64,000 bases of DNA from Setomelanomma holmii (taxonomy: Eukaryota > Ascomycota > Dothideomycetes > Pleosporales > Phaeosphaeriaceae). A program made the translations under genes and the position numbers. The stretch's first letter is position 1, and every line of letters begins with the position of its first letter. The notes below the pieces were generated by a model. It was not told the origin of the DNA. It made no database searches and worked only from the letters and a program-made list of their open reading frames with translations. The stretch spans positions 124,001 through 188,000 of the forward strand of contig ML978191.1 of assembly GCA_010015745.1 (NCBI GenBank), given 5' to 3'. Positions 54,808-64,000 of the stretch are shown one piece after another.

Positions 54808-56449
54808 ATGGCTGTAGGCTCACCCCCGCGCTTGACTAAGCGTTCCCTCCATCGCCGCACTCCCTCAAGCCTCGAGATCGTCCAAGAAGAGTTGCCAGCC
54901 ATGTCCGAGCAGAACGCCGTTGGCGGTCCGCCCAAGTCGAAATCAGAGCCCCAACTTGCAGTACCTGCCTCTACACGGCCAGCACCCAGCCATGGCGGAG
55001 ATGCTGGTACTGCAATTCTTGATGAGACTCAGCCGCCTCTGTCCACGCCAGGCCTGTCGCGCTCTGCCTCTTTCTCCAACAGCTCCTACCACGACGATTC
55101 CGACTTCGAAGATGCCTCGTTCTTCCCGCCAGTAGAGCGGTTGACCATGTTCGACTTCATCGAGAATATGGCGCTTACGCAGCGCATCGAGAAGCTTCAA
55201 ACTTCAATAGCCTCACAGACGGAGAAGATCAAGAACCAGGCAAAGAATCGAGGCATTACACGGGATCGTGTGGTCGAAGAATGGCGTCGAAGAGTGCCAA
55301 CCGAAGGCGAACAGCTTGACAAGTACAAGAAGCGCATGCGGAATTCTGTCGACCGTCTGAACAAGCAGTGGAAGCAGTCCGTGACGGTCACTGCCAAAGA
55401 GAAGGCATCCTTCATTGCGGCTGTCATGAACATATTTGTGTCCGGTTACCTGGTTGGCTCCCATCCAGGCTTCTTTCCATACTGGTACACGGCGCAGCTC
55501 TTCTACTTCATGCCTATCCGCTTCATCACCTATCACAAGAAGGGCTACCACTATTTTCTCGCGGATCTGTGCTACTTTGTCAATATCCTTGCAGTCCTTA
55601 GCATATGGGTCATCCCGCAGTCTAAGCGCCTGTTCATCGCGACATACTGCCTGGCGTATGGAAACAACGCAATTGCAATCATCATGTGGCGGAACTCGCT
55701 CGTCTTCCACTCCATGGATAAAGTTGTTAGGTATGTGCAACGCTGCTACATGATCGAACGTTGTTGACCAGCATAGTCTTTTCATCCACATCATGCCTTG
55801 CGTCACGCTACACTGCTTGGTCCACCTGCTACCACCGGATGTGCAGCAGGCGAAGTATCCTGCTATCTACAATATCCGCCACTCAGATCCGACATCGCCA
55901 CACCATTACAGCCTTCTACAGATGATGTTATGGGCTACTATACCGTACGCTGTCTGGCAGCTAGCCTACCACTTTCTGATCACTGTCCGCCGTCGTGAGG
56001 TCATTAAAGCTGGACGGCCCACAAGCTTCACATGGCTGCGCAAGTCGTATGCCAAGACCTGGCTCGGAAAGATTGTCCTGTCCTTGCCCGAGTCTTTCCA
56101 GGAGTCGGCATTTATGGTCATCCAATATCTCTATGCTGTTCTGACTATGCTTCCTTGCCCAGTCTGGTTCTGGTATCGCTGGCCGTCCGGTCTGTTCCTC
56201 ACCACCGTCTTCATCTGGAGTGTGTACAATGGTGCGACATTCTATATTGACGTTTTCGGCAATAGGTTCCAGAAAGAACTTGACCAGCTGAAAAAGGACG
56301 TCGCCAAGTGGCAGGCTTCGCCTGGAGGAGGCTATACGCCGTTCACGCCAAACGAGTCAGGAGCAGAGAAGCAACTAGGTCACATTTCACCTTTGGAAGG
56401 AAGTACCGCTGTCAATCCTGTTGACGGAGAAGCGAGGGAGAGGAAGTAA
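54808..56449 (+). CDS. GPC1: glycerophosphocholine acyltransferase (Gpc1 / DUF2838 family)
   Basis: Two exons: 54808-55730 and 55777-56449; 531 residues. The N-terminal 120 residues are Ser/Pro-rich and likely disordered; a coiled-coil part (QRIEKLQTSIASQTEKIKNQ) follows. From about 205 come several membrane segments (FIAAVMNIFVSGYLVG, PYWYTAQLFYFMPIRFITYHKKGYHYF, LADLCYFVNILAVLSIWVIP), matching the DUF2838 family of yeast Gpc1 (YGR149W), which re-acylates glycerophosphocholine to lyso-PC. The final part NGATFYIDVFGNRFQKELD is also conserved. An upstream TTG at 54781 is not a start; an inner ATG at 54901 is possible but leaves the leader unexplained. The intron ends at AGCATAG. Confidence 0.92.
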
Positions 56450-56717
56450 TGAGGTCATGTGCTGTTGTTTATCCTTGACGGATTTCACGATTGCATCTCG
56501 GCGGTATGATTTAGCATGATTTCCTTTTGCATTTGCGTTCATCTAGACTGGCTTATCACATATACCCCCTTTCTTTCGCACTAGTGTTGTTCGTTCAAGT
56601 AGCGTAATAATCAAGTCTTACGAAGCAACGGCCTGCCTAGCCTCAGCATTCTGTAAAGTCTTGACGACCACAACAACTGAGACACAAACCTGTGCAACCA
56701 AAGTGATCCGGCACCCT

Positions 56718-57287
56718 TCAGTTCCCACAGGCAGACGAAGCCTCCGAATTTTGACCCCGCTCCTCAATCGCAGCACTTCCCACCCTCGACTCCCTCACAT
56801 TCCACTCGGCTTCGATGTCCTTCCACTCCCACGAAACCGTGTCGTCAGCAAGAAGCGCCTTGCTTATTGCTGCGGGAGCCATTGAGGGCACGGAGTAGAA
56901 GTCTCGGCGGTTCAGGTAGTCCAGTTCGTCTGACCATGCAGGTGTGGGCTCCCAGCTGAGTGCAGAAGATCTGGTTGTGTCAGATGTCCAGATATTTTCG
57001 GACAAATAGGACGGGCTGGATGTGTTCACGCTCGTGCTGGGCGGCGTGAAGGCCGGGACAGTCGAATTCGTGCTTGTAGTGGCTGGTGTAGTAGAAGTTG
57101 GAGTATATGAGTACATGCGTTCATCAGACTTCCGCAGTAACGCGTGACTGTGCATGGCGTTGAGGAGAGGGAATAAGCTGGTGCGCCCTGTGGTAGGATT
57201 GTATCTACTTGGGCCTGGTTGATTATTGTCGATGACGAGAGGCATATTGAAGGTGGTTCTGCTGGTGCTTTCGGATTCTGTTGACAT
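56718..57287 (-). CDS. small hypothetical protein
   Basis: Single open frame of 189 residues. The middle is rich in Ser, Thr and Pro (TSTTPATTSTNSTVPAFTPPS) and looks disordered; the C-terminal half has more order (WSDELDYLNRRDFYSVPSMAP, VSWEWKDIEAEWNVRESRVG) with several Trp residues. No signal peptide, membrane segment or known domain is seen. A second ATG 14 codons in is an alternative start. The codon pattern and length make a real gene plausible, and a comparable frame is absent on the other strand. Function unknown. Confidence 0.5.
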   Translation of the reverse strand: MSTESESTSRTTFNMPLVIDNNQPGPSRYNPTTGRTSLFPLLNAMHSHALLRKSDERMYSYTPTSTTPATTSTNSTVPAFTPPSTSVNTSSPSYLSENIWTSDTTRSSALSWEPTPAWSDELDYLNRRDFYSVPSMAPAAISKALLADDTVSWEWKDIEAEWNVRESRVGSAAIEERGQNSEASSACGN

Positions 57288-57936
57288 GGCTTTGGGGCAG
57301 GTGTCGTTTGAGGTTGTCTGAGGTTGTCGTGTTGTACTTGCGTCAACGTTGTAGATGGGAAGGGAGAATGAGAGAATATGTTCTTAGACAAGAACATGTT
57401 TGAGATTGTGTGTTTTGTAGATTATCTCGGATGCTGGAACCATGGGACTTTGAGTTTGGTCTTCGTTACCATACTTTTCGATTGTCTAGTATGGCAAGAG
57501 AAGTCTTGAACTATGGTCGAACACCAAACCCACATATTTATGCCAATTAGACCCATAGAAACAGTATTAAAATGTTAAATGTTAGACGTTGAGCCACAAT
57601 GAAATCCTCTGGTGTCTACGATGAATTCTGGACCATGGTACTAAACCAAGTAAAATCGACTAACCAATAGGCCTGAGGACTTTCGCCCTATAACTCAACA
57701 ACGCCTCGAAATCGCTGCTTGGAATTGCGGGCAAAGTAAGGGCTGGGTACCTTCACGACACTGCAGGATTTATTTTGAACATCTGGTGTGTTGCGAAAGG
57801 GTCGATTGTGCTGATGTTGCGCTACTCAGATAAGTTTACATCTTCATTAGAACTCGGATTTTAGATTCGAATTGAGAACCTCCACTTGGTAATTCTCTTT
57901 TAAATCCTTCGCTACATCCTCAGCCTTGTCATATCA
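57288..57936. other. intergenic region
   Basis: 649 bp. The section 57480-57640 is AT-rich (CCCACATATTTATGCC, AAAATGTTAAATGTTAG). No gene, repeat or RNA gene recognised. Confidence 0.4.
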
Positions 57937-59110
57937 TCAATGGAAATACTTCCCTGTGATTCCCCTTACACCTTCCCATCCCTTATCCAGCGCCTGCAAC
58001 ACATCCGCACTCAATTCGCCCTTCTCAAAATCCTGCAAGTTCTGCTCCAGCTGCACCTTGCTACTCGCGCCAATAATCACCTTATCCCCGTGCTCGCTCT
58101 TGAGCTGCGAATGGTGCATCATCCACCGCAGGGCGATCTCGCTTTCGCACAGTGAGCCCTTGACAGCGCGCAAAGTGTCGAGCGCGTCGAAGAATTGCGG
58201 GTTCCAGTAGCGTGCGCGGTACATTTTGCCTTGGAGGCGGTTGGCGTCGAAGCTAGGGTGGGTTAGATGTCTGCATGTGGGATGCATGGAAATGGAATTT
58301 ACCGTGATCCGGACTCGAGGGCCGAGTCTTGCACGTCGCGGTGGTAGCGGTCAGTCAACCAGCCGCCAGCTAGAGGGTTGTATGCGTAGAACGCGATGCC
58401 GTAGTTGCGTAGGCAGGGGAGGAGTTCAGACTCGATTGTGCGGTGAATGGCATTGTAGATGCCCTGGTAGACGCTTGGTAGTGGGTACTTGTTTGCTTTG
58501 CAGAGTTCGCAGATTGCGGCGACTATAGGCCGAAACCATCAGCATCACACTTTCCTGTCTGTGCGATTGAGAAGGACGGAGAGCACGCACCTTCCCAAGC
58601 CATGTAATTGCTCACACCCCAGGTCTTGAACTTGCCCTCCTTGAATAAATCATGTACGGCCTTCAAGGTCTCTTCGATCGGCACACTCCGATCCGGCGCA
58701 TGCAAGTACCACAAATCCACCTTTTCGGCTTGCAGCGCTGCCAGGCTGTCTTTGAGGCCCTGGCGCATCGACGTAGGGTCGAGGTGGGTGACAGGCCGGC
58801 CCATGGCGCCGTGCACGTTGGGGTAGAATTTTGTGTCCATGATTAGGCCACGCTTTTGCCAGTTGAGTTTCGCGAGGTATTCCTCGGATGAGCCTCCCTG
58901 TGATTGTCAGTGTGTGTTGCGAGTCTTTGTGGGTAGTGACGTTAAATTTACGCCATAGAAGCGAGAAGTGTCAATTTCATTGTGTCCATATGCCTGAAGT
59001 GTGTCGAGTATGGATGCACAATCTTCAAGCTTGGAAGTACGGACTTGTTCTTCGCCGTCATGACCAAAAGTCATGGCGCCAAAGACGATGGGAAGTGTGG
59101 TTGGGGACAT
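57937..59110 (-). CDS. aldo/keto reductase, AKR7 (aflatoxin aldehyde reductase) type
   Basis: Four exons: 59110-58952, 58897-58591, 58522-58303, 58252-57937; 333 residues, normal for the family. The tetrad is visible: Asp and Tyr in EIDTSRFYG, Lys in MDTKFYPN, His in LWYLHAPDR. Further signs are GVSNYMAWE, YQGIYNAIHRTIESELLP and IGASSKVQLEQNL (NADPH site). The order and the EALDKGW-like ending fit AKR7 proteins, which reduce dialdehydes and other toxic carbonyls with NADPH in the cytosol. Physiological substrate is unknown here. Junctions with GTAAAT donors occur twice and keep phase. The ATG at 59110 is the first codon with family sequence behind it. Confidence 0.93.
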
Positions 59111-59509
59111 CTTGGAAGTATGTTTCGTGTTATTTTGCAATGTAGGAGTCGATTTGTGTTCCAGAACCAATGCTCTTATACGAACAGCGAGAAGTAAGCT
59201 GTCGAAGTGCTTTCCCACTTGGACTTCCCGGTAGATCATCCGTGGGAGGTCGTCACGGAGTTTGTCGGCGTTAATCTCGATGATGCAGTTGTGCGATTTG
59301 GAGATGACATAGTTGGTACCGGAGATAAAAGGCTCGTTGAGCGTAAGCGAGGTACGTACGTTGAGTTCGAAATCATACACCCGCAAAACGAGAGGAGTCG
59401 CCGAGGCCTTTGTTCCATAGGTGTGAATGTGATAGAGTGTTGCCCTGGTTTTCCAAAGCATCGAGGGCAGAATGGGAGCGAAACTTTAGGCTTTCAGATT
59501 AGGCTGACT
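59111..59509. other. intergenic region
   Basis: 399 bp between two minus-strand genes; it should hold the promoter of the AKR gene and the 3' region of the GT69 gene. Nothing else recognised. Confidence 0.4.
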
Positions 59510-60806
59510 CTATACATGTTTCCAACCCCTTTCCATGATGACCTGCATCTCATTGATTGCGCAAAATTCGCCTTTCTCTTCTTGCCCTGTGTTCTTCGTC
59601 CATAGCATGACTCTCTGTTGGACTTGCCATTCCTTCCACCACGTCGCAGTGCACCACCTCCTCAATCTATTCTCCCAGACAGCCTTCCAGATCTGTAACG
59701 GTGACAACACTGCTGAGTCAGAGTGTATAGCCTCGTATGCCGACCCGTTGTATCCGACCTTGACCATCGGGTTTAGTAGAATTGGCTTGGACTTCGAGAT
59801 TGGGTTGTCAGAGTGAATGATGCAGCATTCTGACCCTTCGATATGGAACTGTGCGAGACTGTCCGGGAGGCCACGGAAGCGAAGTGGTGGTTTGGCGATG
59901 AAGGGTTGTATAGGCATTGCGACTAGATCCACGTTAGCAAATCATGCTTCAACACCGGTCCGCTCGTGATCACTCACCCATTCCATTCCAGCACGATGTC
60001 ACAGGCACTGGCCGCCCTCTCTCTACCGCATGCCTAGACACACTCGATCTGAAGTACGGCCATGTCTGCATGATCGCCTCGTGTCCGCTCGTGTCCCTCA
60101 GCGCAAACGTATCGTAGAAAGCCGGTGGTTTTGAGAAATCGAGTGAGCACGCGGCTGCATAATCCCCGCCATGTGTATCCAACAGTCTCAACACATCTTC
60201 CGACGTAAAGACAACATCGTTGAGGAACAGGATGGTGTCGAAATGCTCCCCTTGTGCTGTCAATGCCTCGAGCGGGTCGAAGACATGATTGCGTATCGAT
60301 GATAGGAACGGTATACGGCGTAGCTCGGTTTCGCCTGTAGGGGTCTTGACCCATCCATGTTCAGTAGGCTGTCTCGTAATCTCGTCTGCATGCGATATGT
60401 CTGAGAGCATGATTGACCTCTTCACCTGCAAGCCGTCCAATGCAGTATCCAATTCCCTGAGCGCATCTTTGGTATCGTCATAGCTCCCGCTCTCGTATAT
60501 GGATACGAAGATATTGCCGACGCCCAGTTCCTGTACTAAATCGTACAGTGCCGCATTCCAGTGCGACCGGAGGATGCGTGCATTGTTCCAATGTTGTGCT
60601 GCTATGTATATGCGCCTCGAATTCTTTGAAGGGGAAGGCGCATTCGAAGCGGCTTGCTGATGTGCGTAGAGTGATAGTGCGTGTAACGAGTCCCATATCA
60701 AGAAGAGTAGGATCAAGAAGCGGAACGCTGAGGATCGTGGCAGACGTCTAAAAGTGTGCGAGTAGGATCTGTGACTGTGCATTAAAATTTGTACTTTCTC
60801 GTTCAT
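59510..60806 (-). CDS. GT69 family (Cap59/Cmt1-like) alpha-1,3-mannosyltransferase
   Basis: Two exons: 60806-59978 and 59922-59510; 413 residues. A type II membrane anchor lies at about 27-46 (FRFLILLFLIWDSLHALSL) after a basic tail. The luminal part has RRIYIAAQHWNNARILRSHW, NIFVSIYESGSYDDTKDAL, TILFLNDVVFTSEDVLRLL (the LNDVxF motif with acidic residues at the donor site) and GGDYAAACSLDFSKPP, all typical of the Cap59/Cmt1 group. These Golgi enzymes build mannose-rich glycans; in Cryptococcus they are needed for the capsule, while their role in ascomycetes is little known. The frame is open upstream to 61175, but the family sequence begins only after 60806. Confidence 0.9.
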
Positions 60807-61412
60807 AATTGAGCTAGGAGATTTGAAAGGGACAAGAGACAGAGGAAAGTAATAGCGACTGCTACATAGATATGGACGCAAACGGAAAGTACGGTCACGG
60901 TGAAGCTGCGTTGGAAAGTGCGACATACCACAAGCACCCCCTTCTACGACTTTCATCCAAGTTGGCGACACGTTCCCCAAGTCCTTTGCGAGGCTTGGAA
61001 GGCTTTCAAATGTGACCAAGGCGACATTGTGAGATTGTGATATAGAAGCCAAGGTTCTTGGACCCGGATGAAGCATTGACTCGCACCCCTGTGCCATCTC
61101 TGCGAGGAACCGAACCAATGGGCGGCGAGAAGTGCCGACGCACTCCCGAACTTCTGGCACAAGCACTCCGCTCAAGTCACCGATTGTCGATGAACTGAGG
61201 CATGCAAGTCGCGTATTAGAAAGAGGATGTGTCCATTCGGATCTGTGCTATGACAAGGTAGCCCATGCAGTGCCAGTTGGGTTTTCAACCGAGACGCGCG
61301 GCACCGACACGATGTTTACATCCATTTTTTATATACCAGTTACTCATCCTTCAGAAACCCCTCATGTGCAGTAGAGTCGCATCATGGGTCAGCCGCTGTT
61401 GAGTGCAATGGC
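60807..61412. other. intergenic region
   Basis: 606 bp. The first 370 bp carry the upstream extension of the GT69 frame without conserved sequence. TTTTTTATATACC at 61325-61337 is AT-rich. No gene recognised. Confidence 0.4.
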
Positions 61413-62738
61413 TCAGACCGTATAGCAAGTGTCGTTCGCCCAGTCGAGATAGCGGGCGAATGGGTTCTCTTTCGGATCAAGGTGAGGGAGCAGCCCGTCT
61501 AAGTTCTGCCATCCTACTACAGCACCCGTCATTCCGCTGACAAACATGTGGTACCCATCACGATCGTCCACATCGACTCCCGGAAGCCTCTTCGATAGGA
61601 AGCCCTCCAATGTATCACCCAGCTCATCCTCGATATTGAGGAGGTTGACACCACGGATCATCAAGCGCTTCAGTGCCGGAAAGACCACATCAGCTGCGAA
61701 TACGATCTCGAGGAGATGGTGGATGAAGTCGCCATCCTTGGGAATAAAGCTGTGGTTGAAATTCGTCTGTGAGTGAGGAGACATTTCCTCCCCCATGATC
61801 CAGTCAGCATGGCGTGCAGGACGCTGCTCGAGCCTGAGCTCAATAAGACTTCTGCGGGCCGCATGAATGAGCGCAGTCCAGTTCTTCAGCTCACTCTTGT
61901 TATGCTCTTCATCCTCAGGGTAAGCCTCCATCCACGAGTCCGGACCCCCGGTCATATGTCCAGGCTTGCATAGATGAAGGTGTGTAAGAAAAGTGAAACA
62001 AGGCACTTCAACATCAGGAAACCAAAGTGGACCACGAGGCGCGAAGTAATGAGCAGTCCACATTGCACCCGGCGATCTCTCGACTTGATTGTTCACTGGC
62101 GGATCGAGCAGACCAAGGTCGAGAGTCCGAATACTGTTGACGGAAATTTCACACATCGCCAGAACAAACGCTGCAGGTATGTAACCTCGTAACCGAATGA
62201 CGTGCACCTTGTCCGCTTTCGCCTCGCGCACAAATGTACACGGAGGCGGACTTTGACCGGAAGCGTCGATTTGTCCGATTGCTTCAAGTGTACTGAGATT
62301 CGGTAGCGATAGCATCATATCCCAGATGCATGGAGGACTCTTGTGGGTTATCGTAAGACAAAGGTGGCGTACGTAAGTGGCGATTACCATCCAGTGCTGT
62401 GATTGATCTGCAGTACGATATAGATTTCGAACGGCCGTGCCAAACTTTGCATTGTGACGCTCGAAGACACGGTCTCTCGCATACTTGTCTCGGTAGGACC
62501 ACGGATCGCGAAGCTCGTCATCAAACCACGCTCGAGGACAGTCGAGGAACGCGTTCATAGCGTAGTAATCGTCATGTGCGTCCTGGCGATGCAGCTCGAT
62601 GTTGCGCCATAGGGCAGCTTGGGCAAAGTCCCTGTACCTCTTCGAGACTCGAGCGAGCTTCGTCAGGTGATGGGGTCGCAGATAGGTGATGACCTCGTTG
62701 ATGAGCTCCGTAGGCAGAGTATCGAGAGGTGCCACCAT
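61413..62738 (-). CDS. F-box protein with hypothetical C-terminal region
   Basis: Single exon. From the ATG at 62738 it has 441 residues; the frame is open to 62978, adding 80 residues with an Ala-Pro repeat that I take as leader or alternative N-terminus. MVAPLDTLPTELINEVITYL and LTKLARVSKRYRDFAQAALWRNIEL form an F-box, the segment that binds Skp1 in SCF ubiquitin ligases. The remainder has irregular leucine-rich stretches (LRHLCLTIT..., LSLPNLSTLEAIG, SLIELRLEQRP) that may form a loose repeat fold, as in many fungal F-box proteins. The target is unknown. Confidence 0.82.
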   Translation of the reverse strand: MVAPLDTLPTELINEVITYLRPHHLTKLARVSKRYRDFAQAALWRNIELHRQDAHDDYYAMNAFLDCPRAWFDDELRDPWSYRDKYARDRVFERHNAKFGTAVRNLYRTADQSQHWMVIATYVRHLCLTITHKSPPCIWDMMLSLPNLSTLEAIGQIDASGQSPPPCTFVREAKADKVHVIRLRGYIPAAFVLAMCEISVNSIRTLDLGLLDPPVNNQVERSPGAMWTAHYFAPRGPLWFPDVEVPCFTFLTHLHLCKPGHMTGGPDSWMEAYPEDEEHNKSELKNWTALIHAARRSLIELRLEQRPARHADWIMGEEMSPHSQTNFNHSFIPKDGDFIHHLLEIVFAADVVFPALKRLMIRGVNLLNIEDELGDTLEGFLSKRLPGVDVDDRDGYHMFVSGMTGAVVGWQNLDGLLPHLDPKENPFARYLDWANDTCYTV

Positions 62739-63244
62739 GGTATGCAATACTGAAGATTTGGTAAGACGCGCTCTTGTCTTTATGTTCACGAAAGCCACCG
62801 TAGGTGCGGGTGCTGGTGCTGGTGCTGGTGCTGTTGTGCGGAGCTCACTATTCCAATTGATTTGGTCAGTGATCGGGGAGATACGCAGGCCACGACAAAG
62901 GTACCATGGTGAGGTGAGCGAATGGCTCTGAAGGTGTGAGGTCGATGTATCGGGGATAGGAAGGGAAGGAGCGTGCACAACACCTGCAACTCAACGCGCC
63001 ATCACGTGCATCGCAGGATAATAACCTTCCAAGGTTAGAAGGTACCTACGACACGCCTCAAACCATTATCAATTCGGAAGCAAATCGGCTAAGTAATTGT
63101 AAAGAGTGCATTTATAAGCTGCAGAGTATATGCCCCTCTTCAAGCAAAATATTCGATGCGTAAATGTCCTCCAAAAGAATCTATTCGCCATACCAGCTTC
63201 CACACAGCCCGTTAGTATGGCCGTCCACCAAGAAACTCGGAAGC
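62739..63244. other. intergenic region / possible N-terminal extension of the F-box gene
   Basis: 506 bp. It includes the hexanucleotide repeat below and the promoter of the F-box gene, and the 3' region of the right-edge gene. TAAGTAATTGTAAAGAGTGCATTTATAAGC around 63090-63120 is AT-rich. Confidence 0.4.
62809..62832. repeat. hexanucleotide repeat (GGTGCT) x4
   Basis: Four perfect copies with one degenerate copy on each side. If the longer F-box protein start is used, it encodes an Ala-Pro run on the minus strand. Confidence 0.9.
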
Positions 63245-64000
63245 TCATCCATCTTCAAGTTCTAGACTTGCCTCTCGGTCTTCATCCTCTTCGTCGGTCT
63301 CAGAATGTGGCAACGGCGCAGTGAATCCGGGCTCGATAAGAGTCTTGTAATAGGGCTCGTACGATCCTGGCATGCGCTCAACGTTGAGCTTCAAGCCAAT
63401 CTTGATGAGCTCGTCCGCCGCATATCGAAAAAAAACGACATCTTCCGGATCCAGCTCAAAGACTTCCGTCTGTTCTCCCTGGCGAGGAGCGTCCGTCTTT
63501 ATGCCCAGAGTCAGCCATTTGGGAGGCTTTAACTTCGATGCGAGGTGACGTAGAGCCCGCGACACAGCTTCTCCGAGGTTTTTGACCTCCCCGATTGCTT
63601 TGTGAAGTCTCGAGATGAGTCGGTGCATGTGGCCTACGGTAAACTTATCCAAGGTCATTTGTCGAAGGCTGGCTGGGAAGATGCCGTGCGGATCGGAGAG
63701 TGCCTCAAGAGTGAAATCGACTGGAGGGACGATGAGATCAATGTCTACTATCAAGTCGCGCGAATTCTTCAGATTTCGGAAAGTATCGAAACGTCCAAAG
63801 GCGGACTGATAAAGTCGTGTTGCGACCATTCGAATATCCCAAGAAGAGGTGTATGTTTCTCCAAGGCCCGAACGAGATCGATCATCTGAGTTCGCTCATG
63901 AGGTCGGTCTGATTCGCGATAGCGGTAGTAGTGAAGTTCGTGGAGGTTTGCAAGCCATGGGGAAGCGACCACTGTTGCAATGTCGTTTGCATCGAGTATG
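63245..64000 (-). pseudogene. 3' part of a hypothetical gene with an apparent one-base frameshift
   Basis: The gene enters from the right edge on the minus strand. The first part, open from the edge to 63769, reads ILDANDIATVVASPWLANLHEL...LVRALEKHTPLLGIFEWSQHDF. The following part is in another frame, from at least 63829 to the stop at 63245, with LYQSAFGRFDTFRNLKNS, LIVDIDLIVPPVDFTLEALSD and a Glu-rich end. The change lies at about 63800-63840. No GT-AG pair there gives a valid join: the best one creates a stop. The composition resembles C-terminal parts of fungal F-box-like proteins, as next door, but I cannot name the family. It may be a decaying gene, or intact with a sequencing error. 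Confidence 0.5.

Noticed and set aside
1..64000. tRNA, rRNA, CRISPR or transposon signatures
   Set aside because: I scanned intergenic parts for B-box-like GGTTCGANNCC, terminal repeats and transposase motifs and found none that hold; a tRNA scan would be needed to be certain.

Overview
The window is nuclear DNA from a filamentous ascomycete fungus (Pezizomycotina). Genes are broken by many short introns of about 45-80 bp with GTAxGT-type donors and CTAAC/CTGAC branch sites. Gene density is about one per 2.2 kb. The content is typical of the group: a HET-domain gene, a Zn2Cys6 regulator, a Ste6-type exporter, GH92, GH36/raffinose-synthase and GT69 genes. A dothideomycete is my guess, not something I can prove from the sequence. 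I see no transposon, no CRISPR array and no tRNA or rRNA gene. All splice structures below were joined by eye and checked for phase; exon sums divide by three.

Layout: 1-5 kb, the tail of an unknown gene, a DnaJ-X co-chaperone and the mitochondrial tyrosyl-tRNA synthetase. 5.3-12.2 kb, a raffinose-synthase-like (GH36-related) enzyme, an orphan membrane/coiled-coil protein and a damaged HET-domain gene. 12.5-23.5 kb, an FSH serine hydrolase, proteasome lid subunit Rpn5, a BRCT protein with a long YPxTPAHI tandem array, a WDR6/Rtt10-like WD40 protein and a PBDC1/YPL225W-like protein. 24-33 kb, a Ste6-like full ABC exporter, the GPI mannosyltransferase PIG-M/Gpi14, translin-associated factor X and a PIN-RGG protein. 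33.7-45.8 kb, a metabolic stretch: FAD oxidoreductase, Zn2Cys6 regulator, cytochrome b5-acyl-CoA dehydrogenase fusion, small cupin and a secreted GH92 mannosidase. 46.8-56.5 kb, a Kha1-type K+/H+ antiporter, cohesin Smc1 and a Gpc1-type acyltransferase. 56.7-64 kb, a small hypothetical protein, an AKR7-type aldo/keto reductase, a GT69 mannosyltransferase, an F-box protein and the 3' part of a frameshifted gene running off the right edge.

Most genes are housekeeping and independent. Possible functional groupings are the divergent WDR6/PBDC1 pair (both translation-related), the divergent acyl-CoA dehydrogenase/cupin pair next to a Zn2Cys6 regulator, and Gpi14 with Ste6 only by chance convergence. 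The most unusual items are the BRCT protein with 13 TP-rich 23-residue repeats, the b5-ACAD fusion lacking the usual YEG motif, an in-frame 54-nt intron inside the regulator, and two apparent one-base frameshifts (HET gene and right-edge gene). I found no clear evidence of a wholly new multi-gene system.
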